Below are positions 33,475 to 41,931 of a stretch of DNA of 64,000 nt, piece after piece. A program made the translations under genes and the position numbers. Each line of letters starts with the position of its first letter. Positions within the stretch are counted from its first letter, which is position 1. Origin of the DNA: Flavobacteriaceae bacterium (lineage in GTDB: Bacteria; Bacteroidota; Bacteroidia; Flavobacteriales; Flavobacteriaceae); the NCBI GenBank assembly GCA_947456955.1, contig CANGTQ010000002.1:124001-188000 (forward strand), in the 5' to 3' direction. The notes below the pieces were generated by a model. That model worked only from the letters and a program-made list of their open reading frames with translations. It had not been told where the DNA came from and ran no database searches.

Positions 33475-35142
33475 TTAAATAGTTTTAGTGTCGTTACTAA
33501 TTTTTCCTTCTTGCATAGTGATGGTTCTAGTGCATTTTTCTTTCCAATATGGATTTTTTGAAGACACAATTAATGTCCATTTATTTTCGCTAGAGGTTAA
33601 GAAATCTATGATTTCTCTAGCAACATCAGTATCCATTCGGTCTAAAGCATCTTCATAAAAAAGTATTTTCGGTTTATCCACTATGCTTCTTGCTAAAAGA
33701 ATTTTTTGAGCATTTGAAGAAGAAAGTTGTCTTCCTTCAGGATAAATTTTGGTATCCAACCCTTTTGGTAACGATTTAATGAATGAGCCTAATTTAACAC
33801 TTTCAATCGCCCATTTAATATCTTCTTGATTAATAGCAGGATTGTTAAAAGTTATATTCTCTAGAATAGTTCCTTCAAACGGCGTTTCACCGTTAATAAT
33901 TATTGCAATTTGGGAGCGATATTGTTGTAAATCTATTTTTCTGTAGGTATCGTCATTAATAAAAAACGCACCAGACGTAGGCTGTAATAACCCTGATAAA
34001 ATTCGAATCAAAGTAGTTTTCCCCGACCCATTATCTCCTTCCAAGAATATTTTTTCGGAATTTTCAATTTTGATATTGATTTTATTTAATACAACATCGG
34101 TTGATTCCGGAAACTTAAAATTAATATTTTCGGCTTCTAACGATATGTTATTATAGCATATTTCATTTGTAACATCTTGAGCAACTTCCATTTCTAAATC
34201 TGCAATTTGACCTATTTTTTCAACAGCGGTCAACACATCATAAAGTGTCTCTAAACCAATTACAATTTTTTCTACAGAATTGATAACTAATAAAATGATG
34301 ATTTCAGCTGCTACGAATTGTCCAATATTCATTTTTTGATTCAGCACCAAATAGCCTCCAATAAATAGCAATCCTGCTGTTATGATAACTTTAAAAATTA
34401 TCAATTGTGAGTACTGTCTTCTAATGATGTTGAAGTGTTTTTCTCTATAATCTAAATATTGAGAAACTAAGTAATTGTTTTTGTTTAAGGCATATTCAAA
34501 ATTTATAGTTTTTCGGAAACTAAAATTGTTTCTTGCCATTTCTTGTAGCCAACTAACTACTTTATACTTATATTTTGATTCTTTTAAACTAGTTGATAAC
34601 CCGGAATTAAATGAAAATTTAAAAATGATATAGAGTAATAATAGCAATATTAAACCGAAGAATATAAAAAACGGATGATACAATGAAAGCAAAATAATTC
34701 CAAAAATAATCTGAAGTAATGCAGTTGAGAAATCGATTAACAGCTTAGAAGCTCCTTTTTGAATGGTTATAGTATCAAAAAAACGATTGGCTAATTCAGG
34801 TGGATATTGATTATATAGTTCTTCGAATTTAATTTTTGGTAATCGATAACCAAATTCAAAAGAGGAACGAACAAATATCTTTTGTTGTAAATTCTCAGTT
34901 ATTCTAAGCTGCATTATAGATAATATGCCTACCAAAGCAACTCCAATAATTACAATTATTACTAATACAATCCAAGACACACTAACCCTTCCAGATTGAA
35001 TTAAATTGATAATAGCTTGAATTCCTAATGGCAAAGATAAACTAACCAATCCAGCAAAAATAGCATAAAAGAACACTTGAGAGATGTCTCTATTATCAAG
35101 TTTTAATAAACTAATTAAACGTTGTAAGGGTGTTGATGCCAT
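33475..35142 (-). CDS. ABC exporter (membrane domain plus non-canonical ATPase domain)
   Basis: A 555-residue half-transporter. Membrane helices span about residues 20-290 and the nucleotide-binding domain about 330-555. Walker A is normal (EGDNGSGKTT). Other ATPase motifs deviate: the Q-loop Gln is replaced (INGETPFEG), the signature is LSSSNAQ instead of LSGGQ, the Walker B end reads ILFYED where DE is expected, and the switch His is missing (VSSKNPYW). No C39 peptidase domain is present. It lies between TetR and HlyD genes with 2-base gaps, so it works with the HlyD and TolC proteins. ATP hydrolysis may be weak or atypical. Confidence 0.88.
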   Translation of the reverse strand: MASTPLQRLISLLKLDNRDISQVFFYAIFAGLVSLSLPLGIQAIINLIQSGRVSVSWIVLVIIVIIGVALVGILSIMQLRITENLQQKIFVRSSFEFGYRLPKIKFEELYNQYPPELANRFFDTITIQKGASKLLIDFSTALLQIIFGIILLSLYHPFFIFFGLILLLLLYIIFKFSFNSGLSTSLKESKYKYKVVSWLQEMARNNFSFRKTINFEYALNKNNYLVSQYLDYREKHFNIIRRQYSQLIIFKVIITAGLLFIGGYLVLNQKMNIGQFVAAEIIILLVINSVEKIVIGLETLYDVLTAVEKIGQIADLEMEVAQDVTNEICYNNISLEAENINFKFPESTDVVLNKINIKIENSEKIFLEGDNGSGKTTLIRILSGLLQPTSGAFFINDDTYRKIDLQQYRSQIAIIINGETPFEGTILENITFNNPAINQEDIKWAIESVKLGSFIKSLPKGLDTKIYPEGRQLSSSNAQKILLARSIVDKPKILFYEDALDRMDTDVAREIIDFLTSSENKWTLIVSSKNPYWKEKCTRTITMQEGKISNDTKTI

Positions 35143-35144
35143 GA

Positions 35145-35819
35145 TTATGATTTTAAAGTTTGGGCAACTAGATTTATATAAAATTCGGTTGGCGAAATGT
35201 TTTCATTACAGTTTGTTATGGTTTTCAAATGGTTTTTAAGAAAATGTTGGTGTAATGCACCTTCTACAATTGATGAAGCCAGGCTTTTAGAATAGGCATA
35301 TTGAGGATTCACCACTTCAATCATGGCTACTAATCTATTGATAACTCTTTTGTATATTAAGAAAAAGCCTTCTTTGTTTTCAATATCAATTTCTTTAGTC
35401 ATCATTGTTTTGGTAAACTCTGTAATAATAATTTTATTAAGAATAGATTCATTTATATGTTCGGTTTGGCTATCGTCTTCAATTTTTTGAGTAACTACCA
35501 TGATGGCTTTGTTTAATTTTTCTATTGGACTTTCTATATTATTGGTAATAAAAACCAATCGATATTCAATCCAACTCCAATACCATGAAGAAAGATAAAC
35601 TAATAATTTGTGTTTGCTTTCGAAATAGCGGTAAATAGAACTCTCATTAGAGCTAATTCGTTCGCCAAGCTTTTTGAAAGTAAAATTTTCAAAACCAATT
35701 TCATCCATTAAGAGGATGCTTTCCTGAATAATCTTTCTTCCAAGCGATGAAGTCTCAGGATCTTTGACATATATTTTGTCATTAACTTGGATTTTTAACG
35801 ATAATAGTAAATTATTCAT
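35145..35819 (-). CDS. TetR-family transcriptional regulator
   Basis: A 224-residue regulator. The N-terminal helix-turn-helix (about residues 27-75) reads GRKIIQESILLMDEIGFENF and then TFKKLGERISSNESSIYRYF, the TetR pattern. The C-terminal ligand domain is all-helical and not matched to a known ligand class. It lies inside the TerC-to-TolC operon, with 3- and 2-base gaps on either side, so it is expected to regulate its own operon. A candidate operator (13-bp palindrome ATAGTATTACTAT) occurs at 37323-37335 upstream of terC and, nearly identical, at 37950-37962 upstream of the mscS-type gene. Confidence 0.88.
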   Translation of the reverse strand: MNNLLLSLKIQVNDKIYVKDPETSSLGRKIIQESILLMDEIGFENFTFKKLGERISSNESSIYRYFESKHKLLVYLSSWYWSWIEYRLVFITNNIESPIEKLNKAIMVVTQKIEDDSQTEHINESILNKIIITEFTKTMMTKEIDIENKEGFFLIYKRVINRLVAMIEVVNPQYAYSKSLASSIVEGALHQHFLKNHLKTITNCNENISPTEFYINLVAQTLKS

Positions 35820-35822
35820 TTT

Positions 35823-36533
35823 TTAATCATTTGTTGAAGGATGAAAATCATGATATCCCGTTTGTTTTAAATCAAAATTGTATAGTAAAGCAATGTTAAA
35901 AAAATCGCGACCCGTTTCGTCGTTTATTTTATAATCAAATTGATAAATATAACCAGTTTGAATCGCTAAATTTTCCGAAAACTCATAACCACCACCAATA
36001 AAAAGTCGGTTTCTTTCAAAAAATGGCTCCTTGTCTGTAAAGAAAATTTCATTCCAAGCACTCAAATAAAAGGTTTTGGGTTCTATTTTTTTTCCTTTTA
36101 AAGGAATCGCGGCAGATAATCTATACCTAAATCTATTTCGGAATCCGTTTGAAGTAAATCGCTGTTCCGCTCGGTATCGATGTTCAAAAACGATGTAATC
36201 AAAAGGGTTTTTTAAATTGACTTGAGCCCAAGTTCGAATTTCGTTATTTTGAATGGGTGATTCAAAATTTCCACCTTCGCTATAAGTATTGTAATCTCCA
36301 ATACCTGTTGTAACTGAAAAATTAGGTTTTATTTTATAAGTCAATCCTGCTTTTAACTCATAATAATGAAATTCATCATAAAATGATAAACTCCGAATTT
36401 GGCCTTCAGAAAACACACTCCATTTTGGATTTATTTTCATAGTTACATTCAGAATGTTCCATGAGCCAAGATTATTCTGGGCAACTGACTTAAAGCCAAA
36501 AATTAGAATTAAAATTATTATAATTTTCTTCAT
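35823..36533 (-). CDS. DUF2490 outer-membrane barrel protein
   Basis: A 236-residue exported protein with a signal peptide (1-18, ending VAQ). It consists of alternating amphipathic strands rich in Tyr, Phe and Arg: FEHRYRAEQRFTSNGFRNRFRYRL in two overlapping stretches, and AWNEIFFTDKEPFFERNRLFIGGGYEF further on. This is the DUF2490 pattern, predicted to be a small outer-membrane beta-barrel. Its function is unknown. It is the second gene of the efflux operon, between terC and the TetR gene, with gaps of only 2 and 3 bases. Confidence 0.82.
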   Translation of the reverse strand: MKKIIIILILIFGFKSVAQNNLGSWNILNVTMKINPKWSVFSEGQIRSLSFYDEFHYYELKAGLTYKIKPNFSVTTGIGDYNTYSEGGNFESPIQNNEIRTWAQVNLKNPFDYIVFEHRYRAEQRFTSNGFRNRFRYRLSAAIPLKGKKIEPKTFYLSAWNEIFFTDKEPFFERNRLFIGGGYEFSENLAIQTGYIYQFDYKINDETGRDFFNIALLYNFDLKQTGYHDFHPSTND

Positions 36534-36535
36534 TT

Positions 36536-37246
36536 TTAGTTTTTAGATACTGTATGATTTGGTTTTACTGTTTTCATTTGAATCACATCAACTAAAAATG
36601 CAAATGCCATTGAGAAATAGATGTAGCCTTTCGGAATTTCAAAATGAAATCCTTCTGCAATTAAAGAAGCTCCAATCATCATTAAGAAACATAGTGCTAA
36701 AACTTTGAAAGACGGATGTTTAGAAATAAATTGGCTAATTGGTTTTGAGGCAAATAGCATAATAATTACGGTTACTATAACAGCTGTATACATAACCCAT
36801 AATTCTTGAACCATCCCAACGGCTGTGATAATTGAATCAACGGAAAAAACTAAATCTAAAACTATAACTTCCCCAAGTAGTTTGCCAAAACTTCCTTTTT
36901 TTGGGAGTTGTGATTCTGGTGAATCAAAGGCTTCAGTTTTATGATAAATTTCTTTAGTGCTTTTATATATCAAAAATAATCCTCCAAAAATCAGTATTAA
37001 TCCTTTTCCGGAAAAGTCTACATCAGTTATCGTAAATAATGTTTTGTCCAATTTTAATATCCATGAAATTAATGCTAGTAAGCACAAGCGCATTGCCATT
37101 GCTAAGCCTATTCCCCAAAAACGAAGTTTGTTTTTTTGGCTTTCAGGTAGTTTATCTGCTAATATTGAAATAAATATAATGTTGTCTATTCCTAATATTA
37201 CTTCGAGTGCAATAAGTGAAAGTAGTGGGATTATCGATTCAATCAT
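36536..37246 (-). CDS. TerC family membrane protein
   Basis: A 236-residue polytopic membrane protein with about seven helices. The two conserved acidic membrane motifs are EVILGIDNIIFISI (about 16-29) and DLVFSVDSIITAVGM (about 132-146). TerC/Alx proteins are known in manganese export and in metallation of secreted proteins, and originally in tellurite resistance. It is the first gene of a six-gene operon ending in an ABC/HlyD/TolC exporter. The leader of about 70 bases contains a -7 box and a palindromic operator candidate. Confidence 0.9.
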   Translation of the reverse strand: MIESIIPLLSLIALEVILGIDNIIFISILADKLPESQKNKLRFWGIGLAMAMRLCLLALISWILKLDKTLFTITDVDFSGKGLILIFGGLFLIYKSTKEIYHKTEAFDSPESQLPKKGSFGKLLGEVIVLDLVFSVDSIITAVGMVQELWVMYTAVIVTVIIMLFASKPISQFISKHPSFKVLALCFLMMIGASLIAEGFHFEIPKGYIYFSMAFAFLVDVIQMKTVKPNHTVSKN

Positions 37247-37313
37247 TATGGTTAATTTAAAGATTTATTTTAAAATCAAAATTTAAGTTTCAAAATCTCA
37301 ATAATAATTATTT

Positions 37314-37361
37314 GCAAATATAATAGTATTACTATCACAAAAGAAATTTTAACTTTTATTT
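37314..37361 (-). promoter_or_regulatory. Promoter/operator of the TerC-to-TolC operon
   Basis: A 48-bp segment, 46/48 identical to 37941-37988 upstream of the mscS-type gene. Reading the minus strand, it holds a 13-bp palindrome (ATAGTAATACTAT, 37323-37335) directly followed by TATATTTG (37315-37322), a fit to the -7 consensus TAnnTTTG. A palindrome abutting the -7 box is a natural place for repressor binding; the TetR encoded in the operon is the obvious candidate. No TTG at ideal -33 spacing is seen. Confidence 0.6.
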
Positions 37362-37410
37362 TGGTAAAATTAATCAACCAAAGGAAGTTGTTTTTCTTTC
37401 TATAAAGCAT

Positions 37411-37917
37411 TTATTTTTCTGGTTTTTTTTCAATTATTGAAATAGACTTTTGTAATATTAATGAATTAGGAATGGTAATGATTTCTCCTTTTCTTGTTTT
37501 AAGATGAACGAAAAAATAGGTCAAATCTGAAATTTCTCCGGAAAAGGGATAATCTTTATCTAAAACTTCAATACAATCACCAATTTTTAGTGGATGATTG
37601 AAGAATAAAATGATACTCGATGTAATATTTGATAATAAAGACCATTGAGCGAAAAAAGCAATCCCAAAAGCCGTTAAAATAGTGCTGGCAAAAATGGCTA
37701 TTTCACTTTGTTTCAAACCCCAAATAGCAGAAATAAAAATAATGGCACCTAGTAAGTTTAATAAATTGATCGCTTTTACAATCATCTTTCTTCTACCTCT
37801 TTGTAAATGGGTATTTTTTAGGGCATTGTTAATTATATTTATAGTTACAAAATAGGAAATTATATAAATTCCTACCACAACTGCTGTTTCGATTAGTTGA
37901 ATGTCTAGAGTTTTCAT
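37411..37917 (-). CDS. Small MscS-type mechanosensitive channel protein
   Basis: A 168-residue protein with membrane segments at about 8-28, 55-75 and 80-100, followed by the MscS pore and beta domain: FASTILTAFGIAFFAQWSLLSNITSSIILF, then FNHPLKIGDCIEVLDKDYPFSGEISDLTYFFVHLKTRKGEIITIPNS (read as two blocks). It is shorter than E. coli MscS, with the C-terminal domain cut soon after the beta barrel. The ATG at 37917 is chosen because it follows the -7 box (37942-37949) at normal distance; the longer frame starts in the promoter. It shares its promoter/operator sequence with the efflux operon. Confidence 0.85.
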   Translation of the reverse strand: MKTLDIQLIETAVVVGIYIISYFVTINIINNALKNTHLQRGRRKMIVKAINLLNLLGAIIFISAIWGLKQSEIAIFASTILTAFGIAFFAQWSLLSNITSSIILFFNHPLKIGDCIEVLDKDYPFSGEISDLTYFFVHLKTRKGEIITIPNSLILQKSISIIEKKPEK

Positions 37918-37940
37918 AGTTATAAATAATATAAACGAAT

Positions 37941-37988
37941 GCAAATATAATAGCATTACTATCAAAAAAGAAATTTTAACTTTTATTT
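37941..37988 (-). promoter_or_regulatory. Promoter/operator of the mscS-type gene
   Basis: The second copy of the 48-bp segment at 37314-37361. The palindrome (37950-37962) has one changed base, and the -7 box TATATTTG on the minus strand (37942-37949) is intact, 25 bases before the ATG. Confidence 0.6.
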
Positions 37989-38086
37989 AATTTTTTATTT
38001 TCTCAAAATAAGTTTTATCATCATTATCATAACAATAAAATTCTAACACTATTTTGCGAAATTAGTATTGTTGATTTTTTAAAAAA

Positions 38087-38257
38087 GAAGTTGGTGTTGT
38101 TTCCCCAAGCATTCATGTGCAATAGATCATTGCAGAAAAAGGTATAACCGATTTATATGGCAAAAGCTAAAAACAAACTGCCGAAGCCATTATTAGCATT
38201 GCCCATATTTATCATCAAGAAAGTTTAGAAAGAGCAAATTATGAAATGCTGAAATAA
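38087..38257 (+). pseudogene. Remnant of acetyl-CoA hydrolase/transferase gene (C-terminal end)
   Basis: Reading the + strand in frame gives EVGVVSPSIHVQ, stop, IIAEKGITDLYGKS, stop, KQTAEAIISIAHIYHQESLE, then RANYEMLK and a stop at 38255-38257. The run ITDLYGKS-x-KQ-x-AEA-ISIAH is recognisable as the C-terminal end of acetyl-CoA hydrolase/transferase (4-hydroxybutyrate CoA-transferase) proteins. Two in-frame stops and the loss of everything upstream show it is dead. It explains most of the 370-base gap between the mscS-type gene and the T9SS type B gene. Identification is from memory of the family and needs a search. Confidence 0.6.
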
Positions 38258-38335
38258 AAAGATTGTTACCAATTTGGAAGTTACTATTGCATAGCTTATT
38301 TTACTTTGAAACAATTTACTCTATCTATAATTAAT

Positions 38336-41300
38336 TTAGCGTTTCAATGTAAAATGACTCATAAACTCTTTTTTGATTTGGTTTTTTTCATAAATGATTT
38401 TGAACCAATAATCATCTGAAGGAAGCAGTCTTCCATTAAATGTGCCATTCCATCCCGATTCATAAGGGTCAATTTGTTTAAGAAGTTTTCCATAACGATC
38501 AAAAATATAAACTTCCATAGAATCAAAAATGGTAGCTCCGCCAATTTTCCAAATATCATTATAGCCATCACCATTTGGTGTAAAATATTTAGGATAATCA
38601 GCAACAATAACAGTTGTCGATAACTGACTACAAAAATAGAGGTCTGTAACCGTTAAGGTGTGAACGCCTAAAGGAACATTAGTAAATACGGGACTTGTTT
38701 GCCAACCCGAATCGTCTAATGCATATAAAAAATTGTTTGTTGCTGGAACTACTTGAGCAGTAAATGTATTATCGGTTCCAAAAGCGATCAATTCACCCGG
38801 ATTGGCAGTTATCGAAAAAGGAACTACCGATTTTAAGGTGGTAAAGTTAAAAACACTAGAACATAATGAACTGTTAGTCGTATTAGTAATTCTTACTGAA
38901 TAATTTCCTTCTACAAAAGTGGTATAAGTAGCATTTGTTTCTCCCAAAATTTCAGTTCCTATTGTACCATCAAAACTAGAGTACCAAATAAAACTATAAT
39001 CAGATATTGATAATTTAGTGTCAATTGTTGCCGGATTTAATATAACACCTTCATTGGTAACACAAATTATATAAGGTGTATCTAACAATTTATTGACAGG
39101 AAATGGTCGTATAAATAATTCTAATTCTAAAATTGAAAAACAAGACCTATTTGTTTCACTATCAAAGTTGATTTTACTATTCAAACGAACATAAATTTTT
39201 TGATAATCAATATTTGTATTGGTGAAATTTGAGGTATTTGAAATGAAATTTGAGTTATTGTTTATAGCATCCGAAAAATTGATATAGTATTTAAAATCAA
39301 TTGCGCTGAGTGCTGTAGTACCTGCCATTTGAGTTTCTGCCGATGTTAAATCGAATGTATAAAATCCTGATGTACTGCAGTTTTCTATAGGCGTAGGATT
39401 GGTATTTGCTCCGGGTATTTCTAAAACAACTAAGTCTAAATTAGTGGTTGATGAACAAAAATTTCCAGTTGGGTCCATCACTTTTATGAAGATTCTTTTT
39501 GTAACCGAAAGATAATTCGTAGCATTATTTATAAAAATACCAGCATTTAAATCAGCCAGAGTTTCATAAAAAGTGACCTGATAATTTGGGTTGTTCCCAG
39601 TAATTGAAGGAATTCGGATGGTTAAATCAAAATTGGCAGATAAATTTCCACACAACTTAATAGGCAAAGGATTAAAAATAACTGGGTTAGGATAAACGGT
39701 TATTGTAAAATCTACAATTGAAAAACACTGTGTTGTTGAATCGAATAATCTGCAATACAATGTAGTAACACCATTACTTAATGATAGTGGATTATTTTGA
39801 TTAATTTGATTGCTATTTAATCTAGCATCCGAAAAAGAATAAAAGTAACTTGCTTGTACACTTGCGCTTTGACCCACTTGTGCTTCGGTATTTTTGCTAG
39901 ACAACAAAAAAGAATCTGTTATGCATAAGTTTATATCTGACAGGTTGTTTTGTAAAGGTGCAGCTTTGACTTCTACAAAAAATTGTCCAATTCCATCACA
40001 ACTATTATTGGTTTCAATTCGAGTATAAATGGTTGAGATTCCTATCGGAATTTGTGAAGTATTATTCAAAGGATTGTTTTCTAGAGAAGCGTCAACAGCA
40101 TTCAAATAAAAAGCAATATCTACAAGAATCGAAGGGAAAAAGGTGTTTTTAATTAATGCTCTCTGTGCATCAAAATTTATCAATCCATAGTTTAAATTTA
40201 ATTCGGGACAAACAGCAGCAATATTTGGATAAAATGAGACACTAGTTGGATTCACTATTAAATTAATCAAAGCCGTATTGGTTGAGGCGCAATTGGGAAT
40301 GTTGTTCTCGTTTACTGCTTTTACATAAATAGTTTGTCCAAAGGGTGAAATGGTATTGGAATAATTTAGTGGATTTAAAATGGGGATAGTTAAAGCCACG
40401 TCTTGGTAATAAAATAATGTTAATCCAGGGGTTGTATTTGTGATAGCATCATACGCTTGCGACAAGTTTATAGTGGCAATACCATCATTATTTGGACTTA
40501 TATAGTCACATTGTTTTAATGAAACTGGGGTTGTAGTAACTACTGGATTTGCATTAATAGTAACAGCAACATTGTTTGTGGTAACAGCACACGTGTTTTG
40601 TTCAATAATTTGAAGCGTATAATTTGAAGTTGTATTTACGTTTTGTACCAAAGATGAAACGGCATAAGTACTATTGTTTGCTCCTGGAATAATACTTCCG
40701 TCTTTTATCCATTGGTAACTTATACTTGATAATGATGTATTATTTGAAATGGATGAGGTGATACTATAACTATTACCTTCACAAATGGATTGATTATTAC
40801 TAATGGTTCCAACTGGATTTTGAATAATTGTAATTGAATTTGATACAACACTAATACAGGGATTGTTTGTAACAGTTAAATAATAATTCCCAGGCAAAGT
40901 TGGTGAATAAGAAATTGAATTCGCTCCCGGAATTGGGTTTCCGTTAAAGAACCATTGATAGCTTAAAATGTCTATAGTAGCATTTAAACTGGTTTGGTTA
41001 GTAATGGAGCTCTGTAAGATGGGATTTGTAGCTAAACATTGTGTAGCTGTATTTGTAATCGTAATTGTAGGTATTGTGTGAAATTTGAGTTCAATTTCAT
41101 CTCTGCTTATTGTTAAGTTTGCAATTACAACTGTAGGGTCAGTACTGTCATAGGCACTCGTCTCTACTTTGTAGATACCAGATTCTGAAGCGCTAAATGT
41201 ATTTGTATTTGACGTTGAATTTGTAATTGTGCTCACAAGAATTCCGTCTTTAAACCATTGATAATTAAATCTCAAATTAGCCGGTAAACCAGTAAAATCA

Positions 41301-41926
41301 GAGGCATCAATGTTAGCTACTAAATCTTTTGTATTTGGTTTGCAATAGTCTAATTGTGTAATAGTGTTTAAAGCAGTGTCTACAATTTTAACCGAAGAAA
41401 GAAAGTCGCAATTAGTTAGCCCACTGCCTCCAATTTGTGAAACCCCTATTGTTCCTGGTTCTCCTGAATAATTATCAATAAGTAAGACATAAAATTCACC
41501 CGCTATCCCATTCGGAAGGTTAACAATTTCCACACTATCAGGAGCATAACTACAAGACACTTCAGTGGTAGTATCTAACTGACTACAAATGTTAGTTAAA
41601 TTTGGAAATGGTCCCCACAAAACAAAATCTACATCGGTTCCAACTCCTGAAGTATTTTCTTGACTTATTTGTAAAACGATATCACCACTAGCTTGAACTT
41701 CTAGAAAAAACCAAGTAGGACCAACAAATGCCGTTGGAATACAACTAGGGTTAAAATTTTCGCTGTTTCCTCCAGTTGAATTTTGAAAAGGAATATTTGT
41801 AGCGCAGGTTTGATATAATTGAAAATTTGCTTCAAGTTCTGCGCAAGAAGAAGCACCAGCTTGAGAATAGCAATTAGCAAAACATAAAAATACAAAAAAG
41901 CAAATCAGTCTAACTTTTACAAACAT
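38336..41926 (-). CDS. Large secreted protein with T9SS type B (gliding motility-associated) C-terminal domain
   Basis: A 1196-residue protein. The signal peptide (1-22, ending CYSQ) is followed by an N-terminal beta-sandwich with Cys pairs, then a series of Ig/PKD-like repeats containing YQWFKDG, YQWFFNGNPIPGANS and YQWIKDGSIIPGANN. The C-terminus is the type B sorting domain: YFTPNGDGYNDIWKIGG, VYIFDRYGKLLKQ, GWNGTFNGRLLPSDDYWF and the end FTLKR. It would be exported by T9SS and attached or released at the surface, perhaps as an adhesin; the function is inferred. It starts 5 bases after the gpmI stop, so it is co-transcribed with a glycolytic gene, which is odd. Confidence 0.88.
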   Translation of the reverse strand: MFVKVRLICFFVFLCFANCYSQAGASSCAELEANFQLYQTCATNIPFQNSTGGNSENFNPSCIPTAFVGPTWFFLEVQASGDIVLQISQENTSGVGTDVDFVLWGPFPNLTNICSQLDTTTEVSCSYAPDSVEIVNLPNGIAGEFYVLLIDNYSGEPGTIGVSQIGGSGLTNCDFLSSVKIVDTALNTITQLDYCKPNTKDLVANIDASDFTGLPANLRFNYQWFKDGILVSTITNSTSNTNTFSASESGIYKVETSAYDSTDPTVVIANLTISRDEIELKFHTIPTITITNTATQCLATNPILQSSITNQTSLNATIDILSYQWFFNGNPIPGANSISYSPTLPGNYYLTVTNNPCISVVSNSITIIQNPVGTISNNQSICEGNSYSITSSISNNTSLSSISYQWIKDGSIIPGANNSTYAVSSLVQNVNTTSNYTLQIIEQNTCAVTTNNVAVTINANPVVTTTPVSLKQCDYISPNNDGIATINLSQAYDAITNTTPGLTLFYYQDVALTIPILNPLNYSNTISPFGQTIYVKAVNENNIPNCASTNTALINLIVNPTSVSFYPNIAAVCPELNLNYGLINFDAQRALIKNTFFPSILVDIAFYLNAVDASLENNPLNNTSQIPIGISTIYTRIETNNSCDGIGQFFVEVKAAPLQNNLSDINLCITDSFLLSSKNTEAQVGQSASVQASYFYSFSDARLNSNQINQNNPLSLSNGVTTLYCRLFDSTTQCFSIVDFTITVYPNPVIFNPLPIKLCGNLSANFDLTIRIPSITGNNPNYQVTFYETLADLNAGIFINNATNYLSVTKRIFIKVMDPTGNFCSSTTNLDLVVLEIPGANTNPTPIENCSTSGFYTFDLTSAETQMAGTTALSAIDFKYYINFSDAINNNSNFISNTSNFTNTNIDYQKIYVRLNSKINFDSETNRSCFSILELELFIRPFPVNKLLDTPYIICVTNEGVILNPATIDTKLSISDYSFIWYSSFDGTIGTEILGETNATYTTFVEGNYSVRITNTTNSSLCSSVFNFTTLKSVVPFSITANPGELIAFGTDNTFTAQVVPATNNFLYALDDSGWQTSPVFTNVPLGVHTLTVTDLYFCSQLSTTVIVADYPKYFTPNGDGYNDIWKIGGATIFDSMEVYIFDRYGKLLKQIDPYESGWNGTFNGRLLPSDDYWFKIIYEKNQIKKEFMSHFTLKR

Positions 41927-41931
41927 AATGT

